A DNA stretch of 64,000 nt. It comes from Apostichopus japonicus (lineage: Eukaryota > Echinodermata > Holothuroidea > Aspidochirotida > Stichopodidae). The stretch is taken from the NCBI RefSeq assembly GCF_037975245.1, contig NC_092562.1:19851054-19915053 (forward strand), written 5' to 3'. Of the stretch, positions 13,571 through 25,729 are shown piece after piece. Below the pieces are notes generated by a model, which had not been told where the DNA came from, searched no databases, and saw nothing but the letters and a program-made list of their open reading frames with translations. The translations under genes were made by a program, and so were the position numbers. How positions within the stretch are numbered: the stretch's first letter is position 1; each line of letters opens with the position of its first letter.

Positions 13571-15036
13571 ATAGTGATGTATCCCTGTCTAGCCAGCTAC
13601 TACAAACAATAAGTCCACAAAGCAAACAGATGATGAATTAAATCTTAAACGGACGTTGATAACCTAGAAAGGAAGCTAAAGTGATGCATACCTATGTGTT
13701 TCACGTCAATTGACTTAGACAAACCAGGCTGCTCATATACTGAGTGTCCCAATTATTATCGTACGTCATATATGCATGGGCCAACTCAAAATGATAAAAA
13801 AAGAATTGAAACGATGCATTCTGAGACAAATTTAGAGCAAAATATAAATCAAAAAGAAAGGCACGTATACGTTTTACGTACCAGTGAGTATAACTTTTGA
13901 ATGCATGTGGGATTAGAAAGTGGGCGGGGAAGGATCCCCCTTCTGAATCCACGGCTGAAAGCTTAATGTCTGTTGAATATACTACAACATTACGGTACCA
14001 CAATTAGTTGAGACCAATTCACCTGAAAATATGATCTAGCTGCCGTTACTTATATTCCATCGAAATGGCACTATATGAAGGATAAAATATAAGCGATGGT
14101 GAAGAGAAGAAATTTGAAATATACGGGAACAACAGTGCATGCGTCTAGAGCGATGTCGGGCTTCTATGTCAATCACGTCACCCCGGGATGCCTTGAAAAT
14201 CGTATCAGCGAGATTCGTCAACAAGATACCTCTATAGTAAATGGAACTCCGTGCATGGAATAACAGTCTCAAATAATCCAAACAGACTGAGGTGGCGGAA
14301 CTCGTTGCTTATAATCTGGGGGAGGGTGGGGCGGGTCACGAAGTGCATGATTGGAGTGTATAGGACATGACTTTTGAGGACGCAATCCGAATAATCACCT
14401 CAAAAGCGTCTCGAGAAAATAGACCCTTTAAGCATTTTTACAACAACTCTGTTTTTCTAAAAACTAGGCCTATGTTTTCGTTGGAACAAAATGGACGAAC
14501 GGTCCTTTTCTTTAACAGGAAGGGCCACTGTATAGAATTTATGAAAAGCGGCACTCTTTCGTTTCGTAACACAGAAACTTTGGGGAAGTGATTTCAATAT
14601 CTAACAGCTCAGTAGGCTATACCGTTACTGCATAGCTGAAATCTTTGAAATTTATATGGCACATTCAATCCATGATCACGATCATGCTGACTTTGCCATG
14701 AGTCTGAGAGCACGAAATTAGCGATTTTCTTTGCTCGCCGTTACACGAATTACCTATACGCTGATCTCTGAAGACCAAAGCTGCCTCGATTGACCCATGT
14801 TTCGAACTCTCACATGCATTCTTTCATTCATACTCTTTATCATTCTAGCCACAAAAAAAACCTAGGCCTTTTTGATAATAGTTAATACCTCTAGCAAAAA
14901 CTGTAAATTTCAGTGAATATAATTTCATTACACCTGGGGCGATTTTGCGGTGGCGAAAGGTTAAGAAAGCTCTATTAAGTGTTTAATGACATAAATATAT
15001 ATATATATTTATTTATTTAATAATTGTATTTTATTT
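13571..15036. other. Intergenic DNA, no feature recognised
   Basis: Ordinary single-copy-looking sequence. Short open frames occur (for example 74 codons at 14367 +) but show no domain, no splice context I trust and no compositional sign of coding. Confidence 0.4.
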
Positions 15037-15183
15037 AATACGTGTATATTTTCGAATTAATACGTGTATATATTCGAATTAATACGTGGATATATTCGAA
15101 TTAATACGCGGATATATTTAAGCCATATGATTGGCTCATAATCTATACGCGTATATATTCCAATTAATACGCGGATATATTAT
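15037..15183. repeat. Short tandem repeat, unit about 21-23 bp
   Basis: Repeated units of the form TTAATACGYGKATATATTCGA occur about five or six times, with one interruption around 15115-15145 (the ATGATTGGCTCATAA segment). The units hold the only regular CpGs in an otherwise AT-rich stretch. Confidence 0.8.
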
Positions 15184-15540
15184 GCAGTGTCTGTCCCATA
15201 TGGCTTGCCATATTCGTGGTAGGCAGAAACGGAGTCTGAGGCATGTACAGTTTGCACGCGAGAAAAAGAGTACCGTATTACAACGACTTGGCCAAGACTA
15301 CCATCAGGTCTGTTATAGCCAAAGAACTCTCCATTTCTCTGGCTATAGCACGCTATCGTGGACAAGTTCTTAAGATTACGTAATTGACCTGCCTTGGTCA
15401 CAAAAAAAAAAACTTTTTACCATTTAGTCTGCAACGCCTGCGACATGGCTTTTCTGGCTTGAATGAGCTGGTCTTTGTGTGAACAGGCTGTAGAAAATAT
15501 TTCCGCACAGTGTTTACAACAAACAGCCTAATAGTAGAGC
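15184..15540. other. Intergenic DNA, no feature recognised
   Basis: Small overlapping open frames on both strands only. Nothing recognised. Confidence 0.3.
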
Positions 15541-16366
15541 CTGGGGCATAAGCGTAGGAGCCTGATTTGATTTGGGGGGCTGTAACGACTTGCCCGAAAA
15601 ATACGACCAAAATTTTTCGCGCGCTACGCGCGCGTTTAACATATTACAGCAGCATTTTGCGTTTGGTCGCCGTTTTCTACTTTTTTGACTTGTCCATCGA
15701 GGCTTTTTACATATATCAATCACAAAACAGCAAACTAAGATATTAGCTAAGAAAATATCTTGGAAAAAACAAAGTTGAAAGTTGCACATTTTTCGACATT
15801 TATGCCACCATTTGAAGTAAGATATAAATAGATAAGCTAGTTATGTATATCGTTATGGCATAATGGAGTCAGTGCGGTTGAGAAAAATCATAGAAAAGGA
15901 CGCAAAATGCTGCTTTAATGTGCAATCATATAGGCATTCATCGGTTATTACATCACATGCCGATAACCGATGAATGCCTATATGACATGCACGATAAGAT
16001 GTTAAATGCACGCGTAAAATGTTGGTTTTATTTTCCCTGTTATTACCCTTCCATATCCATATTGGTTATAATTATTGGGGAAGTCGTTACAATAATAACG
16101 ATAATAATAACATCAGTTTAACCATTGAAAAGCACATTGCAAATTATTCTTCTTTCCGTAGATGCCGGAAAAATTCTCAGCATATTGCCCGAATTTTCAC
16201 CCCCAAAAAAATGAAAAACACATTGCAAGTTATTCTTCTTTCAGTAGGTGCCCGAAAAATTCTCAGCATATTGCCCGAATTTTCACCAAAAATTTTGGTT
16301 GGGGGCTCCAGCCCCCCCCCCAGCCCCAGCCCCCCAGCCACCCCCCGCCTCCTACGCCATGGCCTG
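15541..16366. mobile_element. Probable non-autonomous TIR DNA transposon with nested inverted repeats
   Basis: The left end reads GGCATAAGCGTAGGAG and then a G-rich patch, CTTGCCCGAAAAAT and CCAAAATTTTT. The right end is its imperfect reverse complement: TTGCCCGAATTTTCACC, AAAATTTTGG, a C-rich patch, CTCCTACGCCATGGCC. Further paired arms lie inside: AGCAGCATTTTGCGT at about 15648 with ACGCAAAATGCTGCT at about 15899, and a perfect hairpin at 15926-15985. An 87-bp tandem duplication lies near the right end (about 16131-16304). No transposase is visible. The target duplication is not clear, so the ends are approximate. Family unassigned. Confidence 0.5.
15926..15985. repeat. Perfect 23-bp inverted repeat with 14-nt loop
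   Basis: The left arm, 15926-15948, begins TCATATAGGCATTC. It is exactly complementary to 15963-15985, which ends GAATGCCTATATGA. The 14-base loop is 15949-15962. It sits near the middle of the probable TIR element and is best read as part of it. Confidence 0.95.
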
Positions 16367-19331
16367 GGGTCGATTAGTAAAACCGTGGCAGATCGATTAC
16401 GTAATCACAAAACTTTCCTAGCTATAGAGTTGGATCAGGGAGTTGTTATGGAAAACTCCCTGGTTGGATCACTGACCTCTAAGTGGGTTGTATCCAATAA
16501 AGCAGATATACAGTTATTTGTTGATATGACTAATGAAAATCCCCGGCATGATGTGCTAGTAATAAACTTTCAAGGAGAGACCTCGTGATGGAAGGGAATG
16601 GGGAGAGGTTGGTGCATGAATTAGAAAAAATCAAACAAACAAATATATGTAGTGTCTAACTTTGCCGGGCTCCCCCCCCCACCCACCCCCTCCCCTTTTT
16701 TCACCCGTCCTCGTTATGGAGGGCAATTTGTTTTTTATGTTGTAGGCGTGTTCTTTTGAATGCCCAATGGCCGTCCATATAAAACGCGGTGTCGTGAACA
16801 AAAACTATTTACATGAAACACGCAACGCTTAGGCGGAAGGTACGAAGTGATCTACGAAAATAGGACAACCAACTTGTTTTTACTGTAAGTAGTATCACTT
16901 TTTGTCATGGTTTGACTGTTCGTTCCTTTGGATTAAGTTAGACTGGTGGTAGCTTAGGCCCTTCGGCAAGGAGCTACGGCTGTTTCCAGACGCCCATAAA
17001 CATAGACCTAACTCTGGGCCGACGCAGTACATATTATAGACCTATAGGCTAGGCTATGTTATCATAGAAATTAAAGTTCCCTGTGCAACTCCTAGGGCAG
17101 TAACATTTAGAGAATGCTTTAAATCTACATAGCTCTACCGTTCCTACAATATCATGTGGACTTATCTGTCAGATCATGTCCCTTTCTGCCACTTTAAGCA
17201 ATTTGGCTGAAGTTAATTTTAAATTATACTATAGGATACTGTAACCAAATCTACCATGGAATATTGAACATCACAACCCGAGAATGGATAGGCCTAAAAC
17301 AGCATTAACACTTCAGATTTTGTTAATGCAAATTGCTGTTTCTAGAAGTCCCAGAACTTTGCGTAAAAAATTTAACAATGTTTTGATAGCCCTGGTTCTG
17401 ATTATAATGGTATTTCGCCTTGATCATACAGTCTATCATTTAATATCAAATAATTGTATCAAATGAATATTTGCTGAGCTCTAGGCTAAATTGTACTGTC
17501 CATAAAAATTTGTGAACAAGCTGTGAAGTATCAGATGATCTTTATAATTGAATGCAGTAGGGCCTAGAGTGACGGGGTAAGCCTAAAGTGGGTCAAGAGA
17601 TATTTCTGTTGATCGCAGGAAGTTTCCAGTGGACAGCACAAAAAGTTATCTGAGTGCTGTTTCTGGAGCTTGCAAATAGCCATGCTAGCTTTCATGCATT
17701 CTCATGAATTCTGAAGGGTGGGTACTCATGGGCCAATAATCGGTCCTCATGGATGTTACAGAGCCATTGGCCTAAAAGTTTGCAGACCACCGGGCCTAAA
17801 AGTTTGCAGACCAGTGACCAGTGTAGAGAATTAATAGTTAATTTTGGAAACTGCAATAGTGCAACTATATACATTACTCTATCAATTTGAAAGGTTCTTC
17901 CTTGTTCCTTGTCCTATTGTTGACATTTGTGACAAATATTGTAGTAATGTTGCAAGCGATATCCATAAATTAGATTTACATCAGAACAAAGGTTATGGCA
18001 TTTGATATTACCATTGTTATATTTTGAAAAAGACCACATGGTATACCACAATGGTATACCACCAATATTTGTACACCACAGTTTACAGCATATTAAGTAA
18101 ACTCACTTGTGTGAAGACTCGCGCACAAAGAAACGTATAATGCGGGTAATCTGACCTAGTATGGAATGAGGTGTAACAGAAGTGTTAGACACCACCATCG
18201 ATCCCAGAAAATAGTACACACACAGCTTGCTACCTTCGGTATCTAGACACTAGTGTACAGTCAATACATACAGCTACGGTCAATGCCCACAACACAGTGT
18301 CTTAGCAGCGATGGGCATCTCAGGTCTGGATGAAAGATAACAAGGTATCACGTTTCATTACTGTCTGCATTTTGTAGAAAACTTCACTTGCAAGCAACAG
18401 AAAGTTAACTTTATCAGAGCCCGGCACATGGATTTGGGCAAGTCTTCAATGCCTTTAAATGATAATGGCATATATCTATGTACAGTAAACATACATACAT
18501 TGGAACACTGTTCAAACATTGAGAATGTGAAAAAGTATATTACATTTATGCCAACCTTACCCATTACGAGTAGACCCATGTGACAAATATTAAAAGGTAC
18601 AGGTAGGACCTTTGCAATGTGATCTGCGTATTAATCAGGCCTTTCATCTGAAGTCTTTGCGTGCTAATAAGTAACTAGTGTAAAGATCCCACATATATAT
18701 CTATAATTTATCAACTAATTCTACCCTCATTATCTTTCAGCAATCGTTTCATATTGTAGTTTTGATTAATTACCGATTTCATAGCACAATAGATTTTTAG
18801 TGTGCTAACAAACTGTGCAGTAGACATAATCTAGACAAGTTTTTATGCACCAGTTGTAGCACTTTCTAGCAATTTCACATATCACTCTGCTACTGCCATT
18901 TAACTGATTCCCTGTGTGATCATTACGTTCAGATCATAGTAGAGTGGGTTGTAGGAATATAGAACGATGATTGTAATTTATTCTATTAAAGTACTAATGC
19001 CATTGATAGCAAAGGCAATACAGTAAATAATAATCTTAAAAGTATTCCTTAATCCAAAGTGTATATGAGTGTTCATCTGTATATGTTTGTCTGTGTGTAT
19101 GTCTTTCAGACAGATTTAGTACAAGCTAAGTGAAAACCTGTTCTGTTCAAAATTGATGGCCTACTTTTGTTCATAAATATTTGATGATGAGACTTGAATA
19201 CATTTAATTATTTATGATATCATAATTCATGATTACCAATTCATGATGTACCATACATAAAGAAGGAACACAAGCAATTCAGCTGTCAAATATTACTTCA
19301 TTTTCATGACTCGTTCTTTTTTCATACTCAG
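16367..19331. other. Gene-poor DNA upstream of the CHORD-like gene
   Basis: No coding exon recognised. Contains C runs near 16670 and AT-rich DNA. Because the coding exon at 19370 follows an apparent splice acceptor, at least one 5' UTR exon and the promoter of that gene probably lie in or before this stretch, but I could not place them. Confidence 0.4.
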
Positions 19332-19369
19332 GAATTCACCTGTGACCTAACTGAGGAGTATTGAAGTGA

Positions 19370-20290
19370 ATGGCTGAAGGAGGCAAAGAACCAGAGGAGA
19401 GCGACTTCTATACATTTATTTGGGATGACGACGAGCCCTTAGAATGTGGTGAAGGTGACACCGGCAAGGCTCCCATGCAACGCTGTTTCAGCTTTGAGGA
19501 TGGAGCTGCATTACAGAAGAGGGTGCAACAACTGGAAAAAGAATTGGCAAACATGTCCACGAAAATGAGCTCTATGCATTTGAAAAACAAAGATGAGACT
19601 AACGAAGAAACGAGATGGAGGCAAAGGGAAAGCGGCAGGGTCGGCGAACTTGTCGCCAAGATAGACGCCATGAAGAAAGAACTGACACTCAAGGACGAAT
19701 ATCAACAGAGCTTGCGCGATCAGCTCTACCGTGCTAACCAAAGAGCACAGGAGGAACGCGCCAATCTGGAAAGCCACTACAAGGAACAGATAGCCCTCTT
19801 GAAGAGTAAATTTGAAGGCACGGATAATGTATCACAGCTGCGGCTTTTAACGGAACTAGACTCATGGAGCACGGAGAGCAGACTTCGTAGCAGGAGAACG
19901 CGGGAAGTCCACTTTACGGTTAAGAATGTACCTAACGAGGACAATTCCTATAAGCACCTGCAGTACTTGATTTGCTACTCTTGCAAAGAGTCCTACGATC
20001 CCGAGGACCTGAGGAGGAACTGTTCCTTTCATCCACTGCCACCAATGAAGAGGCCGATCTGGGAGAAAGACTGGGGCCTGAAACTGGATCTCAAAAAATA
20101 TCAGAGTTACTGCTATTGGGCATGCTGTAATACGCTGGCTAAGAAGCGCCCTGAAGGGTGTTGCAAAGGACGCCACCATCAGATGTGGGAGGGCGACATT
20201 CTTTTGAGGCAGGTCATGCTGGCTGACGAGGAGAACACCACCAATATGCTAAAGAGAGCCAGCAGTGAAGTCCATATTGTCACAGATTAA
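19370..20290 (+). CDS. Coiled-coil protein with CHORD-like Cys/His zinc-binding C-terminus
   Basis: A 306-residue single coding exon. The ATG is directly preceded in frame by TGA (19367-19369), which fixes the start. A good acceptor (pyrimidines, then ACTCAG at about 19327-19332) implies a spliced 5' UTR. Residues 1-40 are acidic. About 44-150 are strongly charged with heptad-like Leu spacing, probably coiled coil. Residues about 200-270 hold C202-x2-C205, YDPED, C218-x2-H221-P, YWACC at 249-253 and GCCKGRH at 263-269. This order resembles the CHORD zinc domain (YHPG, then WSCC, then GCxKGRH) known from CHORDC1/RAR1. The first pair is C-x2-C rather than CHORD's C-x4-C, and the CS domain of CHORDC1 is absent, so this is not CHORDC1 itself. 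I do not recognise a named orthologue, and the function is unknown. Confidence 0.85.
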   Translation: MAEGGKEPEESDFYTFIWDDDEPLECGEGDTGKAPMQRCFSFEDGAALQKRVQQLEKELANMSTKMSSMHLKNKDETNEETRWRQRESGRVGELVAKIDAMKKELTLKDEYQQSLRDQLYRANQRAQEERANLESHYKEQIALLKSKFEGTDNVSQLRLLTELDSWSTESRLRSRRTREVHFTVKNVPNEDNSYKHLQYLICYSCKESYDPEDLRRNCSFHPLPPMKRPIWEKDWGLKLDLKKYQSYCYWACCNTLAKKRPEGCCKGRHHQMWEGDILLRQVMLADEENTTNMLKRASSEVHIVTD

Positions 20291-23200
20291 GAACATGTAT
20301 CCCTCTTCACTGTTATATTCCTGAAGGTAATTGGCTGAATTAATGATTTTTCAACAAATGTATGTTGATTGATAATTAACTACTTGTAAGTCAAACAAAG
20401 GCAAGGCAAATTCTAAGTCATAACCAAAACCAGCAACAAGTAAATCAGATCAAACCATAAAATGATATCGCCGTCTGTCACTTTGGAGATTAAAGCAAGA
20501 TATATTCGTAGGGCTGATAATCCAACTGAGGGGGAATATTTACTGGCCCAAAGCTGGTGTTCTATTTACCAAGCCTACACATCTAGTCTACAGTGTACAT
20601 TTTGGTCATTCTTTGTTAGTTTCAGCTACATTGTTTGGGACAACCAAATTTGTTGTTCTGACAACCAAGTAGTAAAACCGGTTTGTCCAAGGGACAACCG
20701 GACAAAAAAATCCTCACAAAGTTGCCCTGAAAATGGTCCTTCATTTTCATCTCTGCTTTGACAAGAGAAATATGCAACCAGAAATGTCCAGACCCAGACA
20801 GAACTTTCATATGGAGAAAACCTCTATTTCTCGAGAAAAGAACATCTATAGAGAGAAAGGGTGTGTCACATCATGTGCTAACAGAACATATTTGTATGGC
20901 GAAACATGAGTGTTTGTCACAGATCTGAGCAATCTGGATTTGTTGGTCTAGTCCACTGGTAGTTGTCTGTACATCTGCTTGTATAGGTATCTGTCCGTAC
21001 ATCTGAAGTTGACAAAGTGTTCTTCTACATTAAATTTGAGAAACATTGTGATCCTTAGAAATTGGGCCTTTTAGGGATTCTATAATTCAAGTTGATTGTC
21101 ATGGTTTAAAAAAAAAGCATAGAACCCTTTCTCCTTCCTCAGAACTCTTCATCACCAAAACTTTTGTAGTTTTGTATTCTCTACTTTACTAGCCTTGAAG
21201 AAACCCAGTTTTATAGTTGGTAGAGTCTTACGCTTATAACACTGTTGTAATTGAATTATTTTCGGTGACACTACATAGGCCTCAGGTGGCAGCATTTTGT
21301 TTTTCGGACAGCTCAATGTTGTCCAATGATAGTCTTCTTGCCTACTCGGTTCATTTTGTGTGCTGGTCTTTATCTACCTACTGTACACCAAACATGTATA
21401 TTTAAATTCTTGTCATAACTTCTTGTCAAAACTTTTTGTAAATTGTATAAATTGTTCTGGGAAATGTTCAGTGTGACCAGATGGTCAGTAAATCATTAAT
21501 GCTCATAATTAAATTTTGAAAATATATCCAGATCTTTGCTATCATGAAAGATCCAAGTTAGGAAATATTTTTGCTCAAAATCTTTAAAGTTTTAATCATT
21601 TTTTATGCTGTATATTAATAAGATAATTCTAAATCAACTCGAAAGAACAAAAGTTGCCTTTTAAGATCAGATTCGAACTGGTCTGTTAATGTTTAACTTA
21701 GTGGTATTTAGTACATGTACAATGTGTGTGTATATATACAGTATATATATATATATGTATGTATATATATATTTACCAAACTTCATCATTGGTTCGTTTG
21801 GAATGATAAAGCCAAAAGGGTCTTTAATTAATAACGATACAGCACTGTGTAATATGTTTCGGTGCCAATATCAGCTTTCAGAGATGAGAATGCTCTAAGC
21901 TTGAATTTTAAAAACAGCACAGTCAAATAATTTTTGTCATGTGAAACCATGGATTTATTATATTATGACAACAAAAATGCAAAGTCATGTATTGGGTATC
22001 ACTAAGCAATTTATCGATCAAAGAAAAGGTTTTTATCTTTCTTCTCTTTTATATTCTTATATAACCAGTACTCTATAAGTTATGAAATATTCCCCTTGGT
22101 TCTTTCGTAAATTTATCAATTTATACTGTATTAATTACTGTATATTGATATATAAGTTTTTGTTTGTGTATGGAACACTTCTCTGTAAATATTTGATCAA
22201 TCTTGTTTAAAATGAAACAAACTGATTATTGAAACTCTAGTACATAACAGAAGCCATGCATTGACCTGGAGCCGTAGTTTACGTACAATAGTTCCAAAAA
22301 TATGATGAGAATAGAAAGTAGCAGGATTGTTGATTACTGAGGCTGAACAATATCATCAAGTATTCAAACAAGGGTGGGAACGAGGGTGGGGGTGGGGGGC
22401 TAGGTATGATCACCTAGGATGGGGAAGTTAGAGACAAGTTAAGTGTAGCTAACATAATATGGATAGTTGAATGAGAGATGTCTAGAAGTTCACCTTGAGG
22501 TCAACTGCAATGCAAGGTTGGTAGACTGGTTTTTTTTTTAATACTATAACTGCTAAGTAACCATTGATAAAGGAGTTTAATAATGTAGTGCTGACATTGT
22601 TTTATATCAATTTTATAAGGTCGGTAATGTTTGCTTATCATGACAGATGTTACACACTGTATGTATGCAGTGCTTTCTGTCGTGGTATTGGTTTACAGTA
22701 GCGGTCTGTACAGTCGTCAAGTATAGCGTGTTGCTACAAAGCTGGAGGTCAGCTTAAGCACTACCTGAAGGCTTTTAAAACTGATGGTGACGACATATTT
22801 CGAGGGCACAAGAACGTGAAAAGTTGTTTAAACAACTCTTCCCATTTGGACATAGGAAGTTATCAAACAGTTAGGGGAGCATCCTGTGGGTTCTGGGGTT
22901 TTCGCTCGAAACATTTTAGTTTTGTAGAAGCCATGGGTGGCCCAGATGGAAGAGTTTGACTATTCTATGTGTGTATCTTTGTATATAAATTTAGCTTCCA
23001 AGAAGCATATCTTTTCATTTTTGGGTGACTTTAATATTAGCTATTGTAGTGGTACTCATCCTTAAAGTAGCATTTATCATGATCTAACCAATAACTGTCT
23101 CAACAAATGCACAACTGCCTGGATTATTCAATGGAATGAAGGTTAATGAGTTAATAATAGTGAAGTGATTCCATTTCATTTGTCCCCTGGATATATTTTC

Positions 23201-24352
23201 ATAGACTTGCTAATCACTGTTTAAATTGGTGAAAAAGAAACGAAAAAAAGAAAGAATCTTTCTTCATTATTTGAAATAAATCTGGATAAGCCCAAGTTAA
23301 ATGAATTACATTGTTATGGGATTTTTAAAAAATTATCAAAATGATCTAGAAATGCTGACTAAAAGAGTAATGGAACCTTTACAGTATGGGAAGGAAGCTC
23401 TATGCAGTTTGGTACATGATATACAGCACTACTTTATACTGCACTGCTTGCATACTATACTCAAATGTTAGTAAAAAACTTGTGATATTGGTTCCTTGTG
23501 CCTTTGTTTATTTTGAGGTGGTGTGGCCTGGCATCAGACAGACCTAAAAATCAACTTAATGTTACACAGCTATGGAAGGCTGAAATGGACAAAAATGCGG
23601 TTAAACCATATGTGATCCAAAGTCATGGTGGGATCGCATAAAGTACTGACTGTATTTTTGTCCATTTTGGAGTTCCATGGAGTTTGCATTTCATACAATT
23701 GCGAGTAAATGTGACAGAAGTGTCACAGGTTAGTCTTTCAGGTCAATGCAATATCTATTGTTTATTCATTTAAAAGCTTTAAATGCTTTATTTCATGTTT
23801 TACATATAATTGTATCTTTTTCAAACCATATTGCTAATATTCACCCTTTCACAGATGAATGAAAGAGGATATTTTGGGTATTACCTTCGCACATTATTTT
23901 AATTTTGGCACAAATAAATGCAGTTGCTAGTGTATTCCATGTGTACATGTGATTATAGTTCTGTTTGGCTTTTTGAAAATAATGGATAAGAGTTTAATAT
24001 TTTCAGAGCTTTCATATGCTATATAAGCCCCTTGAAAGGAGGAAATTCAACTTTGTTTTGGGTGAAGATAATGCGATAATGTTAAAAGACTACTGAAATC
24101 CATAATACTGAAATATTATAGTGAGTACTTGTTATGCAGAGGTATGCTTACATATTTCTACATACTAATGTATTTCATTTGATATATTACTGCACAAATT
24201 GACCAACTATTAGTCTTTGAGACCAATCGATTTCAAGGTCTTTATTTCATCTGAGAAAAAACATAGTATTAATAGAAATAATCATACGTGTATATGTGTA
24301 ATTCCTTGTCTCGTTGTAATAAGACATACAAAGCTCATTGTTGCACTTCTAT
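20291..24352 (+). other. 3' UTR and flanking DNA of the CHORD-like gene
   Basis: AT-rich with no recognised exon. It probably contains the 3' UTR of the gene ending at 20290, but the end is not determinable by eye. A (TA)n-rich tract lies at 21728-21773. Open frames are short and without features. Confidence 0.4.
21728..21773. repeat. TA-rich microsatellite
   Basis: Imperfect TATATA/TATGTA tract of about 45 bp. Confidence 0.85.
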
Positions 24353-25729
24353 CCATGAATTCATTCTGTCTATGGATTCATTCTGTTCTATGGATTCATT
24401 CTGTTCTATGGTTCATTCTGTCTATGGATTCATTCTATGGTTTCATTTCATCTATGGATTCATTTTGTCTATGGATTCATTCTGTTCTATGGATTCATTC
24501 TGTCTATGGATTCATTCTGTCTATGGATTCATTCTGTTCTATGGATTCATTCTGTTCTATGGTTCATTCTGTCTATGGATTCATTCTATGGTTTCATTTC
24601 ATCTATGGATTCATTTTGTCTATGGATTCATTCTGTTCTATGGATTCATTCTGTCTATGGATTCATTCTGTCTATGGATTCATTCTGTTCTATGGATTCA
24701 TTCTGTTCTATGGTTCATTCTGTCTATGGATTCATTCTGTCTATGGATTCATTCTTTTTCTATAGTTCTTTCTGTCTATGGATTCATTCTGTTCTATGGA
24801 TTAATTCTGTATATGGTTCATTCTGTCTATGGATTCATTCTTTGGTTTCATTTCGTCTATGGATTCATTCTGTCTATGGATTCATTCTTTTTCTATAGTT
24901 CTTTCTGTCTATGGATTCATTCTGTCTATGGATTCATTCTTTTTCTATAGTTCTTTCTGTCTATGGATTCATTCTGTTCTATGGATTAATTCTGTATATG
25001 GTTCATTCTGTCTATGGATTCATTCTTTGGTTTCATTTCGTCTATGGATTCATTCTGTCTATGGAACATTCTGTCTATGGATTCATTGGTCCATGGTTCA
25101 TTCTTTCTGTGGAATCATTGTTTTATAGTCTATGGATTCATTCTGTCTATGGATTCATTCTGTTCTATGGATTCATTCATTCTGTCTATGGAACATTCTG
25201 TCTATGGATTCATTGGTCTATGGATTCATTCTGTCTATGGATTCATTGGTCCATGGTTCATTCTTTCTGTGGAATCATTGTTTTATAGTCTATGGATTCA
25301 TTCTGTTCTATGGATTCATTCTGTCTATAGATTCATTCTGTTCTATGGATTCATTCTGTCTATGGATTCATTCTGTTCTATGGATTCATTCATTCTGTCT
25401 ATGGAACATTCTGTCTATGGATTCATTCTGTCTATGGATTCATTGGTCTATGGATTCATTCTGTCTATGGATTCATTCTGTCTATGGATTCATTCTGTTC
25501 TATCAATTCATTCTGTCTATGGAACATTCTGTCTATGGATTCATTGGTGTATGGATTCATTGGTCTATGGTTCATTCTTTCTGTGGAATCATTGTTTCTA
25601 TGGATTCATTCTGGAATCATTCATTCATTCTGTCTATGGATTAATTCTGTCTATGGATTAATTCTGTTCAATGGCTCATTCTGTTCTATGGATGCATTCT
25701 GCCTATGGATTCATTCTGTCTATGGATTC
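24353..25729. repeat. 17-bp minisatellite array with higher-order repeats
   Basis: About 1.38 kb of tandem TCTATGGATTCATTCTG units, with variants carrying an extra T (TTCTATGG...) or losing GAT. Roughly 75-80 units. Higher-order periods are visible: a 151-bp block starts at 24411, 24562 and 24713 at GTTCATTCTGTCTATGG. Later a block marked by TTTTTCTATAGTTCTTTCTG recurs near 24751, 24888 and 24939, and a block marked by TTGGTCCATGGTTCATTC recurs about 161 bp apart near 25085 and 25246. The unit has no stop in any plus-strand frame, which gives long overlapping open frames. Confidence 0.97.

Noticed and set aside
16019-16588. 189-codon open frame on the plus strand
   Set aside because: It crosses the right end of the TIR element, including its tandem duplication and C-rich patch; no domain recognised.
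20620-20760. Repeated GGGACAACC/GGTTGTCC words as a transposon end
   Set aside because: Too short and irregular; no second end or target duplication found.
24353-25729. CRISPR-like direct repeat array
   Set aside because: Units are contiguous with no unique spacers, and the DNA is clearly animal.
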